A DNA stretch of 64,000 nt from RPQJ01 sp044226195 (GTDB lineage: Bacteria > Pseudomonadota > Gammaproteobacteria > Steroidobacterales > Steroidobacteraceae), in the NCBI GenBank assembly GCA_044226195.1, contig JBGAHO010000011.1, positions 27,784-91,783 on the forward strand, in the 5' to 3' direction. The notes under the pieces were generated by a model. It saw only the letters and a list, made by a program, of their open reading frames with translations, was not told the origin of the DNA and made no database searches. Positions within the stretch are counted from its first letter, which is position 1. Every line of letters begins with the position of its first letter. This document shows, piece after piece, positions 42,362 to 50,274 of this stretch. The position numbers and the translations under genes are program-made.

Positions 42362-43530
42362 CAGTCCTCCTCCAGATGCTGCTGGATGTACGGGCGCGCG
42401 ATCGCCCAGGCGCCCAGGCAGTGCAGGCTCGGCATGCGGCCGTCGTTCATCAGCTCCTCGATGTCGCCGACTCCGACCAGCCCGACGTCGATCTCCTCGG
42501 TGTCGTCAGGATCGGGGTCGGTGCGCTTGTCGCAGTCGAGCGCCACGCAGACGTGCAGGACCGTCAGCCCTCGCCCTGGCTCGCGGTAGAACGAGCCCAG
42601 GTACAGCCAGTGGTCGGAGGTGTGGCCCGTCTCCTCGTGCAGCTCGCGCATTCCGGCCGCCACCGGGTCCTCGAGTTCGTTCTCGAGATACCCGGCCGGG
42701 AACTCGACCGTCACGCGCCCGATCGCGTGCTTCCACTGGCGGACGGTGAGCAGCTGCCCGTCATCGTTCATAGCCACCACGACCACCGACGAGCGATTGT
42801 GGCTGACGAACATGTTGCGCGTGGCGCCGGTGCGCGGAAACTCAACGCAGTGTTCGCTGACCTGGGTCCACTCGTCGGCCTCGATCTGGCTATCGACCGC
42901 CGTGATGCGGGCCGGGCGCGGCACGACCAGCGTGTGAGTCTCGGGCGCCGTCTCGCCAGTCTTGAACGTGATGTTGATGTCTTGCATCTTGAGTCCTTCA
43001 CCAAAGAGCCCATCGACCGTCTGGCGATCGAACAGGCCACACCCCGACCAGGACGATTCGAAGATCTGGCAGGCTGAGGCGAGCACCGCCTCCTCGACGT
43101 GTTTTCCGACCTCGGACATCGGCCACGGTTCGATCCGGCCCTGACCCACCAGAGTCGCCTCGCCATCTGAGGCCGAGGTCACGCCGAACGTCGTAAAGCG
43201 CACGCGGTAGATATCGGTGGGAGCGCTCGTCGAGGCGGATAGTTGACCGGATCTCCACAGACGGATCGGCTCGCCGTCTTTGACGGTCACCGCGTCGCCG
43301 GCGCGGATCTCGCCGTGCTCCCGCGCAAACCGGATGGCGCGCTCTGAGACATCCTCGACCCAGCGCCAGCTCCGCGAATAATCGGCGGCCTGGTCCCCAT
43401 AGAGCCGCAGGAACGTCACCGGGTCGCGTCGGAGGTCGTCAAACGTCGGTCGCATCAGCCGCCGCAGCACGCCCCAGAAGCCCACGACGTCGTCGGTCTC
43501 GACGTCCCCGCTGTAGTCAGCGGCGGTCAC
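42361..43530 (-). CDS. NUDIX hydrolase with large unknown N-terminal region
   Basis: 389 residues from a GTG (GTGA overlap). Residues 1-225 are unrecognised: VVGFWGVLRRLMRPTFDDL, a beta region and KMQDINITFKTG. The C-terminal NUDIX domain has FPAGYLENELEDPVAAGMRE then LHEETGH, a NUDIX box with one extra residue before the first Glu. It probably cleaves a nucleoside diphosphate linked to another moiety, as ADP-ribose pyrophosphatases do. The N-terminus begins with the AADYSG peptide encoded by the dispersed palindrome. Confidence 0.75.
   Translation of the reverse strand: MTAADYSGDVETDDVVGFWGVLRRLMRPTFDDLRRDPVTFLRLYGDQAADYSRSWRWVEDVSERAIRFAREHGEIRAGDAVTVKDGEPIRLWRSGQLSASTSAPTDIYRVRFTTFGVTSASDGEATLVGQGRIEPWPMSEVGKHVEEAVLASACQIFESSWSGCGLFDRQTVDGLFGEGLKMQDINITFKTGETAPETHTLVVPRPARITAVDSQIEADEWTQVSEHCVEFPRTGATRNMFVSHNRSSVVVVAMNDDGQLLTVRQWKHAIGRVTVEFPAGYLENELEDPVAAGMRELHEETGHTSDHWLYLGSFYREPGRGLTVLHVCVALDCDKRTDPDPDDTEEIDVGLVGVGDIEELMNDGRMPSLHCLGAWAIARPYIQQHLEED
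43508..43523. repeat. Copy of the 16-bp palindrome (CCGCTGTAGTCAGCGG)
   Basis: Perfect 6-bp arms, TAGT loop, located 5-20 bases inside the start of the NUDIX gene and read in the same frame as the copies encoding AEYSG. Confidence 0.85.
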
Positions 43531-44315
43531 GGCACCACTCCCTGGCGGATGTGCGCCATCACGTCGACGACGGCCAGGCCGTCCTGCAGGGTGGCGAGGC
43601 GCGCGTCGCGCTTGCCGGTCTGCATCCAGTCCAGCCAGGCGCGCAGCTCGGAGCGGTACATCTCGTCGTCGGGGTAGAGCAGGCGGTCCGAGAGTCGGCT
43701 GAGCCGCGGCCCGCAGTCCATGCGCTGATCGATGATCGTGCGCGCCCCGGTGATGTGCTCGAGCGCCCCGCGCAGCCGCACGCCGTCGGTGACGAGCGCC
43801 TCGCGCCACGTCTCGCCGGCCAGGAACAGCGCGAGGTCGATCGCGTGACTGCCCATCGTCTCGACCACCGTGCGCCCGTAGACGCCGACGAGGTCCTCGT
43901 GCGCCTCGAACTCATAGACGCGCTCGTAGCGGTCGGCGGCCGCCATCAGGTGCGCGGTCACCGGGTGAAAGCGGTAGTTGAACCCGACCGCGCAGCCCTC
44001 GGGTGCCTCATCGACGACCGACTCGAAGTCGGCGACCTGGCCGAGCCCGACCGGAGGTTTCTCGACGAGGTAGGGCACACGCAGGCCGTTACAGCGCCGC
44101 ATGGCCTCAAGGTGCGCATCGGCAGGCGTCGCGATGATCGCGGCATGGCAGTATCCGAGCGCGGCGTCCATGCTCGGCGCTTCCAAAATCCGGTCGTTTT
44201 TGGTCGGGTGAACGGAAGGGTCGTAGACCACCACCTCAAGGTCGTCGCGCAGGGCGAGCAGGTTGTCGAGGTGGCGGCGCCCGATGCGCCCGAGCCCGAG
44301 CAGTGCAATCCTCAT
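43527..44315 (-). CDS. Gfo/Idh/MocA-family oxidoreductase
   Basis: 262 residues. N-terminal Rossmann IALLGLGRIGRRHLDNL; AIIATPADAHLEAM and the family signature LVEKPPVG; C-terminal NYRFHPVTAHL and GSHAIDLALFLAG with the usual catalytic-type residues. NAD(P)-dependent oxidation of a sugar hydroxyl is the expected role. It is about 70 residues shorter than typical members, with a reduced C-terminal sheet. Confidence 0.85.
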   Translation of the reverse strand: MRIALLGLGRIGRRHLDNLLALRDDLEVVVYDPSVHPTKNDRILEAPSMDAALGYCHAAIIATPADAHLEAMRRCNGLRVPYLVEKPPVGLGQVADFESVVDEAPEGCAVGFNYRFHPVTAHLMAAADRYERVYEFEAHEDLVGVYGRTVVETMGSHAIDLALFLAGETWREALVTDGVRLRGALEHITGARTIIDQRMDCGPRLSRLSDRLLYPDDEMYRSELRAWLDWMQTGKRDARLATLQDGLAVVDVMAHIRQGVVP

Positions 44316-44668
44316 GCGTTTCTCCAGTAGTCGCTCACCGCACGTCCGAGGCGGGATACGTCATCCATGGACGGAATCACGACAACGTGGCCCTGAACGA
44401 TCGCGTGTACCCCGTCGATCACGGCCACAAAGGGCAACACAAAGCGGTCGCCGTTCGACGCCAGGTAGACGCCGCGCGCCTGCCAGAACGCATCGAGCGC
44501 CATGCGCAGGTCATCGGTGTCGAACGTATGGCGCGGGTGATAAAGCGCGCCGCCGATGACGCAGAACTCCCGGCTGACGTAGCCGACCTCTTTGAGTTGG
44601 ATCAGACTGTCAGGCCGATCGAAAAGACGAAACTGGCCGCGCGCCGCCATCATCGGGTCGTAGTTCAC
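44312..44668 (-). CDS. Hypothetical protein
   Basis: 118 residues coupled to both neighbours. Mixed alpha/beta (RQFCVIGGALYH-like strand, DDLRMALDAFWQARGVYLA, FVLPFVAVIDGVHAIVQGHVVVIPS). Not recognised. Its place inside the sugar operon suggests an accessory role. Confidence 0.55.
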   Translation of the reverse strand: MNYDPMMAARGQFRLFDRPDSLIQLKEVGYVSREFCVIGGALYHPRHTFDTDDLRMALDAFWQARGVYLASNGDRFVLPFVAVIDGVHAIVQGHVVVIPSMDDVSRLGRAVSDYWRNA

Positions 44669-45474
44669 TCGTCGTCTCCTAGCCCATCGGCCTGCGCCGG
44701 CAATTCACGGACTCGCAGATCCTCGGGGATGTCCTCGAGCGCCTCGCCCTTGCCGGCAACGCCCAGTTCTTTCGCGAGCGCGCTGCCGAGTTGCTTGAAC
44801 CAGAACGGGATGCCGTACTTGTCGCACTGATCGCGGAGATCGCGCGCCCAGGCCAGCGACATCGGCCGCGCTCCAGGGCCTGACTCGCCGCCGCAAATCA
44901 CCCAGTTGAGAGTCTGGAAGCGGTAGAGGTCGACCGGACCGAGCATCGGCTCGACCGAGAGGCCACGGAACGCCGCCGGCACGCTCATCAGATGCGGCGC
45001 GCGTCGACCGAGCAACTCCTGACTCTCGGCCGTCGTCAGCAGCCAGACGTTCTCGGGCATCCGGCCTCCGTCGTCCTCATCCGTCGACCACGCCTGCGGA
45101 TAGAACCGCTTGATGTTCTGTGGGCGCTTGGTGAGCAGCAGCCAGTCGAGCGAGGGCGTGCGCTCGATCGTGGACCAGAGTCGCTGGCGCGGTGCTTCCA
45201 GATCAGGGTGATCCTCGAACACGTCGGCCATGGATGAGCAGAACACGCGCAGCCGCCGATCCTCGGCGACCGCCTGCGCGTTCCAGGCAAACGGTTTTTT
45301 CCAGTACGAGTCAGACATCTGCCGGCGCGGCTTGTCGGCGCCCCAGACATCGAAACCCCAGCGGTGAGAGAGCGTCTCGGCGTAGCAGTTCTGGCAGCCC
45401 GGCGACACGCGCACACAACCCCAGACAAGGTTGAACGTCGCGTCAGTCCAGTTGATGGTGGTGTGGCGTCCCAT
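44665..45474 (-). CDS. Phage Gp37/Gp68-like (DUF5131) protein
   Basis: 269 residues, a close match to the widespread phage DUF5131 pattern: TINWTDATFNLVWGCVRVS then PGCQNCYAE with three clustered Cys, RVFCSSMADVFED, DWLLLTKRPQNI and LSVEPMLGPVDL, ending WVICGGESGPGARPM. The Cys cluster and barrel-like strands suggest a radical-SAM-like fold. Function is unknown. Its substrate in this operon could be a sugar or a nucleotide. Confidence 0.85.
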   Translation of the reverse strand: MGRHTTINWTDATFNLVWGCVRVSPGCQNCYAETLSHRWGFDVWGADKPRRQMSDSYWKKPFAWNAQAVAEDRRLRVFCSSMADVFEDHPDLEAPRQRLWSTIERTPSLDWLLLTKRPQNIKRFYPQAWSTDEDDGGRMPENVWLLTTAESQELLGRRAPHLMSVPAAFRGLSVEPMLGPVDLYRFQTLNWVICGGESGPGARPMSLAWARDLRDQCDKYGIPFWFKQLGSALAKELGVAGKGEALEDIPEDLRVRELPAQADGLGDDE

Positions 45475-45476
45475 GT

Positions 45477-45665
45477 TTAGCGATGCCTCCGTTCAATCGC
45501 GACGATCACAACCAGGCCGACCACCATCACGCTCACAAGGAGCAAGAGCGGGGCTGCTGCGATCGGCCACGGCCAGGTAATCACGTTGTATGCACGCAGG
45601 GCGACCGGGGCGAGGACGATGACGATCACGACGAAACAGACTCGCAGGACGGTCTGGTCATTCAT
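45477..45665 (-). CDS. Small two-helix membrane protein
   Basis: 62 residues; VCFVVIVIVLAPVALRAY and APLLLLVSVMVVGLVVIVAI span the membrane, with a basic RRHR end. Two bases from the DUF5131 gene. Function unknown. Confidence 0.55.
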   Translation of the reverse strand: MNDQTVLRVCFVVIVIVLAPVALRAYNVITWPWPIAAAPLLLLVSVMVVGLVVIVAIERRHR

Positions 45666-45889
45666 GGTGGAGGAGATGGGCGGCGGGCGCGGTCTGCATG
45701 GAAATCAGAGAGAGAGGTGAAAAAAGGTTCGCCGCCTTGACACATCCCGAACGAGTTGCGCGCCTTTCAAACGCGCCTGGCGCAGACCGCGCCCGCCCTC
45801 CAATCGGCGCCGGACCCACTCCCTAGGCCGTTGCAGCCATTCTTGAGTCCGGCGCCGTTATCCCTAAGACGCCGCACAGCCTCGCCGCA
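45666..45889. other. Non-coding gap in the sugar operon
   Basis: 224 bp, no supported gene. It holds a perfect 11-bp inverted repeat CGGCGCCGGAC (45805-45815) / GTCCGGCGCCG (45847-45857) separated by 31 nt, which could be an attenuator or terminator for the upstream part of the operon. A TTGACA on the plus strand has no matching -10. Confidence 0.6.
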
Positions 45890-46282
45890 TTACACCTCGA
45901 GTTTCGGGAGCGGCAGCAGGCCGCAGCCGACGGTCGTGATCTCGCGGTAGCGCCGGCACAGCCAGCCGGCCTCGAGCCCGGCCCGCGGCATGAACGCCGA
46001 CACAAAGATAGCCTCCAGCCGAACGCACAGGCTGTAGATCGACGCAAGCTCGACCGCCTCGACCACGCCGCCCTGGTCGGCGCGCTCGACGAGTTTCACC
46101 GCACGCAGGATGGCGACATGTACCTCGCGCACGGTCTCGGCGGTCATGACGGTGCGCAACATCCGGGCGTTGACCAGGAACCGCAGCGAAGCCGCCGCCC
46201 ATTCGCCGGGCGTGGCTGGCCAGGAGCCGAGCGCGTACTGCTCGCCGCCCGGCGTCGGCCAGGGGACCGGGTCGAATGTCAT
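45890..46282 (-). CDS. Helical hypothetical protein
   Basis: 130 residues from MTFDPVPWPTPGG (ATGA overlap). Tryptophan-rich start, then helices (EWAAASLRFLVNARMLRTVM, VREVHVAILRAVKLVERAD, SIYSLCVRLEAIFVSAFM). Not recognised; coupled to the aminotransferase. Confidence 0.6.
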   Translation of the reverse strand: MTFDPVPWPTPGGEQYALGSWPATPGEWAAASLRFLVNARMLRTVMTAETVREVHVAILRAVKLVERADQGGVVEAVELASIYSLCVRLEAIFVSAFMPRAGLEAGWLCRRYREITTVGCGLLPLPKLEV

Positions 46283-47499
46283 GCGCCCTCGGTCAGCCGC
46301 GCACACACCCGATCGGCGGCCTCGAGGGTCTGGCGGACATGCGCGTCGGTGTGCGCGAGAGTCGGGAAAAACGGGCGGTCGACGATCACGCCCTCGGCGA
46401 TCATCAGGCCACAGAACCGCCGGCGCAGGGCCTCGTCCTCGAACACCATCACCGAGCGCTCGTATTGCCCGATCATCCGGGCCGGCACATGGTGGCGCTC
46501 AAACACATCCTCGAGGCCGTGGAACAGCTCGCCGCCGATCGTCTGCAGGTGACCGCCGGGCCCGTAGACGGTGTTGGAGGCCGCCAGGAAATCGACGGTG
46601 CGCGCCGCGATGCGCACATTGAGCGGATGCCCGCCGAAGGTCGACGAGTAGAACACGTCCTCGGCGAGCCGACGGACGAGCGGCTCGAGCCCGATCACGG
46701 CCGAGACGTTGCCGAGCATCGACATCGCCTTGCCGAGCACCACCATGTCGGGGATCACGCCGTAGCGCTCGAGCGAGCCGCCGAGCGCGGTGCGGAACCC
46801 GCAGACCACGTCGTCGATGACGAACTTCGCGCCGTAGGTTTCGCAGGCGACTTTGACCCAGCCCAGGAACTCGCGCGCCTCGGCGTCCGGGCAGGGCGGA
46901 ACCTCGACGATCAGGGCCGCGCAGTTCATCGCCAGAAACTTGAGCGCCGCGGTGTCGCCCCACTCAAAGCGCTTGTGCAGGTCGACCATGGTCTGCGGGG
47001 TGCCCAGATACTGCGGGTAGTGGGCAAAGTCGGCATGCGCGCCGTGATAGCCATAGGACGCGATCGCGTCACGGCCCGTCGCGGCGCGCGCGATGCGGGC
47101 GGCCGCGCTGCAGGCGTCCGAGCCGTTGGTCCAGAAACGCACGCCGAGCGGCCGGCCCTGGTAGAGCAGGCCGTAGACAGCGCCGAGCGCGTCGGCCAGG
47201 TCGTGCTCGGCGGCGTGGCCGTAGCTGCCCGGCACGTCGAACAGCGACTGCACGTCGAGATCGTTGTATCCGCCGAGGATCGCGTTCGGGAACAGCGGCC
47301 CGCCCCACAGCAGCCCGCCCTGCCCGACGACCCACGTCAGACAGTCGCGGCCGTGCCAGACGTTCGAGTCGACCGGCCGGAACTCGACGCGCTCGGTGAC
47401 GCCGATCGTGCGCACGGTGCGCGCCTCCGCGATGCCGTCTGGAAGCGGGCGGCGCGCCCGACTCTGAGTCGAGGCCCCGCCGACAAGCGTGGTGCTCAT
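46279..47499 (-). CDS. Class III (glutamate-1-semialdehyde-like) aminotransferase
   Basis: 406 residues, PLP-dependent fold: RFWTNGSDACSAAARIARAA, YGYHGAH, KFVIDDVVCGFRTALGG (Asp for the pyridine N), DMVVLGKAMSMLGNVSA with the Schiff-base Lys, and the FYSSTFGGHPL loop. GSA-type aminotransferases recur in bacterial clusters with NeuB, SpsF and Gfo/Idh genes, where they are thought to aminate a keto sugar. This differs from classical PseC, a DegT-type enzyme. Four-base overlaps on both sides. Confidence 0.88.
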   Translation of the reverse strand: MSTTLVGGASTQSRARRPLPDGIAEARTVRTIGVTERVEFRPVDSNVWHGRDCLTWVVGQGGLLWGGPLFPNAILGGYNDLDVQSLFDVPGSYGHAAEHDLADALGAVYGLLYQGRPLGVRFWTNGSDACSAAARIARAATGRDAIASYGYHGAHADFAHYPQYLGTPQTMVDLHKRFEWGDTAALKFLAMNCAALIVEVPPCPDAEAREFLGWVKVACETYGAKFVIDDVVCGFRTALGGSLERYGVIPDMVVLGKAMSMLGNVSAVIGLEPLVRRLAEDVFYSSTFGGHPLNVRIAARTVDFLAASNTVYGPGGHLQTIGGELFHGLEDVFERHHVPARMIGQYERSVMVFEDEALRRRFCGLMIAEGVIVDRPFFPTLAHTDAHVRQTLEAADRVCARLTEGA

Positions 47500-48236
47500 A
47501 GATCCCTGCCTTTCGGTCCGTTGACGCGCCGCACGAGATCGGCGAACTCCGACTCGGTGAGCGAGTGTGCGCCCTCCGGATCGTCGTGCGACAGCGCAAA
47601 ATGCTTTTCGCAGAACTCGGCGCCCAGGTAGTCGGCGAGCGCCACATCCACCCAGCCGGGCGCCGCGGTGTGGCTCGACCAGCCCCAGGTCGGGATGCCG
47701 GCATCGCGGAACGTGTCGGCCGCCGAGATCACGGCGTCAATCGCGCGCCCCATGCCCACCGGGTACTCGGCGACCGTGGCAAACGGCGTCTCGTAAGCCG
47801 GCGCGGTGCGCCACACGTCGTCGACGATCAGGTTCTCGGAGGTGCGGAACACCTCGAGGCCGCGCTCGAAAGCGGCCTGGCGCGTGCGACCGATCAGCAT
47901 GTACTGGTTCCAGCGGCTCGCGGCCAGCTTGAGCGCGCAGGGGTAGCTGCCCGGCTTTCCGGTCGTGGCGACCAAATCGACGGCCTCGGGGTCGAACACG
48001 CTCGCCATCGGGCGCAGGTCGTGGCGCTGGCAGGCCTCGACGAACTCGCCGAAGCGCTCGCGCGGGAACTCGAGCGGGCGGCGATCTTCGCGCATGGGCT
48101 CGGGATAGATGACGTCGGTGCGCCAGAGCTGCACCTTGCCGTAGCGGGCGCCGGCGCGCCGGGCAGCGGCGCAGAACGCCTCGAAGTCCCAGCCGTAGGC
48201 GGCCGGGTTGGATCCAAATTCAGCGATGAAAATCAT
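47496..48236 (-). CDS. NeuB-like nonulosonate synthase lacking the SAF domain
   Basis: 246 residues. TIM barrel with IAEFGSN at the first strand, ARRAGARYGKVQLW, KLAASRWNQYMLIGRTRQAA, and the two His ligands of the metal in WGWSSHTA and EFCEKHFALSHDDPEG. These match NeuB/LegI/PseI enzymes, which condense phosphoenolpyruvate with a six-carbon sugar. The usual C-terminal antifreeze-like (SAF) domain of about 60-80 residues is absent and the N-terminus is short, so substrate capping must differ. A 3-deoxy-sugar-acid product other than sialic acid is possible. Confidence 0.85.
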   Translation of the reverse strand: MIFIAEFGSNPAAYGWDFEAFCAAARRAGARYGKVQLWRTDVIYPEPMREDRRPLEFPRERFGEFVEACQRHDLRPMASVFDPEAVDLVATTGKPGSYPCALKLAASRWNQYMLIGRTRQAAFERGLEVFRTSENLIVDDVWRTAPAYETPFATVAEYPVGMGRAIDAVISAADTFRDAGIPTWGWSSHTAAPGWVDVALADYLGAEFCEKHFALSHDDPEGAHSLTESEFADLVRRVNGPKGRDL

Positions 48237-48580
48237 TCGTCGTTCTCCTCGATCGCAATCGCCTCGGGCACGATTCGCGAGCAGACGAGTCGGTTGCACA
48301 GCATGTCGAGGTCGAGCAGGCTTTTGAGGTTAGGCAGCGCGACGCCGCACTGGCCGACCTCAAGCGTGACGAGCACGCCGCTGTCCAGCCAGGTCACGCG
48401 GACGCACAGCTCTGAGTCGATGCGCAACTCCAGCGACGGACGCTCATCGGTCAGCCACTGATAGGGCTCGTCGATCTTGCCGACCACGTAACCCGGCATG
48501 CGCTTGTTCGCCACGAGCGCCCGCAACGATCCGCGCGACTCGATGTTGGCGATGGTGATATCGTCCTGGTTGGGTTGCAT
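48233..48580 (-). CDS. Hypothetical protein
   Basis: 115 residues, ATGA overlap with the NeuB-like gene. Beta-rich middle (PSLELRIDSELCVRVTWLD, VLVTLEVGQCGVAL) and an LKSLLDLDMLCNRLV helix. Unrecognised; it may partner the short NeuB-like enzyme. Confidence 0.55.
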   Translation of the reverse strand: MQPNQDDITIANIESRGSLRALVANKRMPGYVVGKIDEPYQWLTDERPSLELRIDSELCVRVTWLDSGVLVTLEVGQCGVALPNLKSLLDLDMLCNRLVCSRIVPEAIAIEENDE

Positions 48581-48587
48581 AAGTCTC

Positions 48588-49892
48588 CTAACTCACGAGC
48601 GCCGCGACATCGTCGGCGCAGGCGCGCAGCTCGTCGGCCGTGACGCGATCGGCGGTGTCGGATGCGAAGGGTTGCTCGAGCATCTGACTGAGGTAGCTGA
48701 TGTCCTCGCCCGGCCAGCGCCAGACCGAGCGCAGATCGTCGGATGGCGCGACGGCGTAGCACTCCGAGCCTCGCCAGGCGCGGCCGATCTCGTGGGCGGC
48801 GACCATGACCTCGGCCAGCTTGTCGCCGGGCCGGGTGCGGCTGTCGTCCTCGAGGCGCACATCGAGTCGGTCGGCGACCGCCATGGCCAGATCGCGCAGC
48901 GACCAGGCCGGCACGACCGGCACATAGGTCGATCCGGCGACCATGGCCTCGAGCCGCCGGCGCACGAAGCCGACCCACCACGCCATGCGCATGTGGAACC
49001 GCGTGACCGCGGCGCCGTTGTGGACGGTCAGGCGGCCCTCGCGTTTGATCTGCTCCGCCCAGACACGGCCAACGCTGCCGGCCGAGAGCCAGACGTTGCC
49101 GCCGCGGACCGCCGCGAACGCCGCGCGCCGGCGCGCCCCGCGGGCGTTGGCCTGGATCCACAGCTCCTCGGCGACCGCCTTGGTCTTGCCGTAGGCATTG
49201 AGCGGATCGACGGCCTTGTCGGTTGAGACGAACAGGCACTGCACGTCGCCCTGGTCGATCGCGGCGCGGATGACGTGCTCGGTGCCCTGGATGTTGACCG
49301 CCACGAACTCGGACATGTGGCGCTGGCCACCGGGCACCGTCTTGAGCGCGGCTGCATGCACGACGTGCGTGCAGTCAATCAGGGCCTCGCGCACCCGGCG
49401 CTCGTCGCGCAGATCGCCGAGGATGTACGTCAACCGCTCGGAGGGCGGCAGGGCGCGCGCCATCGCCTCCTGCTTGTGCTCGTCGCGGCTGAAAACACGG
49501 ACATGGGCGCTCGTCGTGGCGATCAGATGCTCGACCAGCGCGCGGCCCAGCGAGCCCGTCCCGCCGGTGACCAGGATGGTCGGGTTGTGGCGCGGGATAT
49601 GCGGCGGCAAATAGGTCCACCGCTCGATCGGGAACTGCATCGGCTCAATGTCGATCCTGGCGATCGGCCAGCGCTTGAGCTGCTCGGGCGATATATAGCC
49701 GCCCATCTGCGGACCCGACGACCCGGAGTTCATGAACATCTGCATCTCGCCGGTCTCTGGATCGCGATGAGCCGCCACGAACGGTCTGGCCGTCACCGAG
49801 TCGGGGCGATGGTTGGTGTCGGGCTCGTCAGTGCGCGTTTCGCGGTGCGTCAGGTCGGGGTTGTCGGTCAATCGAGGCCTCGCGCGGCACAT
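48588..49892 (-). CDS. PseB/CapD-like UDP-sugar 4,6-dehydratase
   Basis: About 434 residues; the start is uncertain (ATG 49892, or a later TTG or GTG). An N-terminal extension of about 100 residues precedes the dehydratase: ILVTGGTGSLGRALVEHL, RVFSRDEHKQEAMARAL, YILGDLRDERRVREAL, VVHAAALKTVPGGQ, FVAVNIQGTEHVI and FVSTDKAVDPLNAYGKTK, with the Asp-Lys and Tyr-Lys residues of FlaA1/PseB. PseB-type enzymes remove C6 hydroxyl from UDP-GlcNAc. It is the first gene of the sugar operon. Confidence 0.85.
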   Translation of the reverse strand: MCRARPRLTDNPDLTHRETRTDEPDTNHRPDSVTARPFVAAHRDPETGEMQMFMNSGSSGPQMGGYISPEQLKRWPIARIDIEPMQFPIERWTYLPPHIPRHNPTILVTGGTGSLGRALVEHLIATTSAHVRVFSRDEHKQEAMARALPPSERLTYILGDLRDERRVREALIDCTHVVHAAALKTVPGGQRHMSEFVAVNIQGTEHVIRAAIDQGDVQCLFVSTDKAVDPLNAYGKTKAVAEELWIQANARGARRRAAFAAVRGGNVWLSAGSVGRVWAEQIKREGRLTVHNGAAVTRFHMRMAWWVGFVRRRLEAMVAGSTYVPVVPAWSLRDLAMAVADRLDVRLEDDSRTRPGDKLAEVMVAAHEIGRAWRGSECYAVAPSDDLRSVWRWPGEDISYLSQMLEQPFASDTADRVTADELRACADDVAALVS

Positions 49893-50274
49893 CCGCGCCC
49901 GGATCGGGCGACCCGGCACCTCGACTATTGCAGCGACGATTTTGTGCCGCGCATTTCCAAAGCAAACCCAACCGGCCGGGGTTGGGATACGGGGGAGGAG
50001 CGGAGCGCAGCGACGCCCGCGCGAAGCGCGTACCCTCCAGACTCTAAGAGACTCCTGGTTGTATAAGACTCTGAGTCTGTAAGATTCGGTCCAAAAATCC
50101 CTCATCCCCCCAAAGTTACCCAACGCTTTTTCAGGGAAATACCCACCTGCCTAAAAGTTAGTGGGGGGGATGCATAAATTCTAGGCAACCCCAAAACCCT
50201 CGAGAAAACGAGGGTGCATGATTTTCGAACCACCTCTCCAGATCAACGGACAGGTGTCGAATTTTTATCCGTTC
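49893..50274. other. Non-coding region between PseB-like gene and TnpB
   Basis: About 380 bp without a supported gene, AT-richer towards TnpB. It holds a cluster of AGACTC (50039, 50049, 50066) and GAGTCT (50073), G- and C-runs, and a hairpin near 50196. The leftward promoter for the sugar operon should be here, but no clear -35/-10 pair was found. Confidence 0.6.
50193..50215 (-). terminator. Hairpin at TnpB 3' end
   Basis: ACCCTCG-AGAAAA-CGAGGGT, followed on the minus strand by TTTT. It lies about 60 bp past the TnpB stop and may terminate the mRNA, or form part of the guide (omega) RNA end of an IS605-type element. Confidence 0.55.

Noticed and set aside
43531..43809. An upstream extension of the NUDIX gene
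   Set aside because: It lies within the Gfo/Idh gene in another frame and is Arg/Ala-rich; the GTG at 43530 with a GTGA overlap is the natural start.
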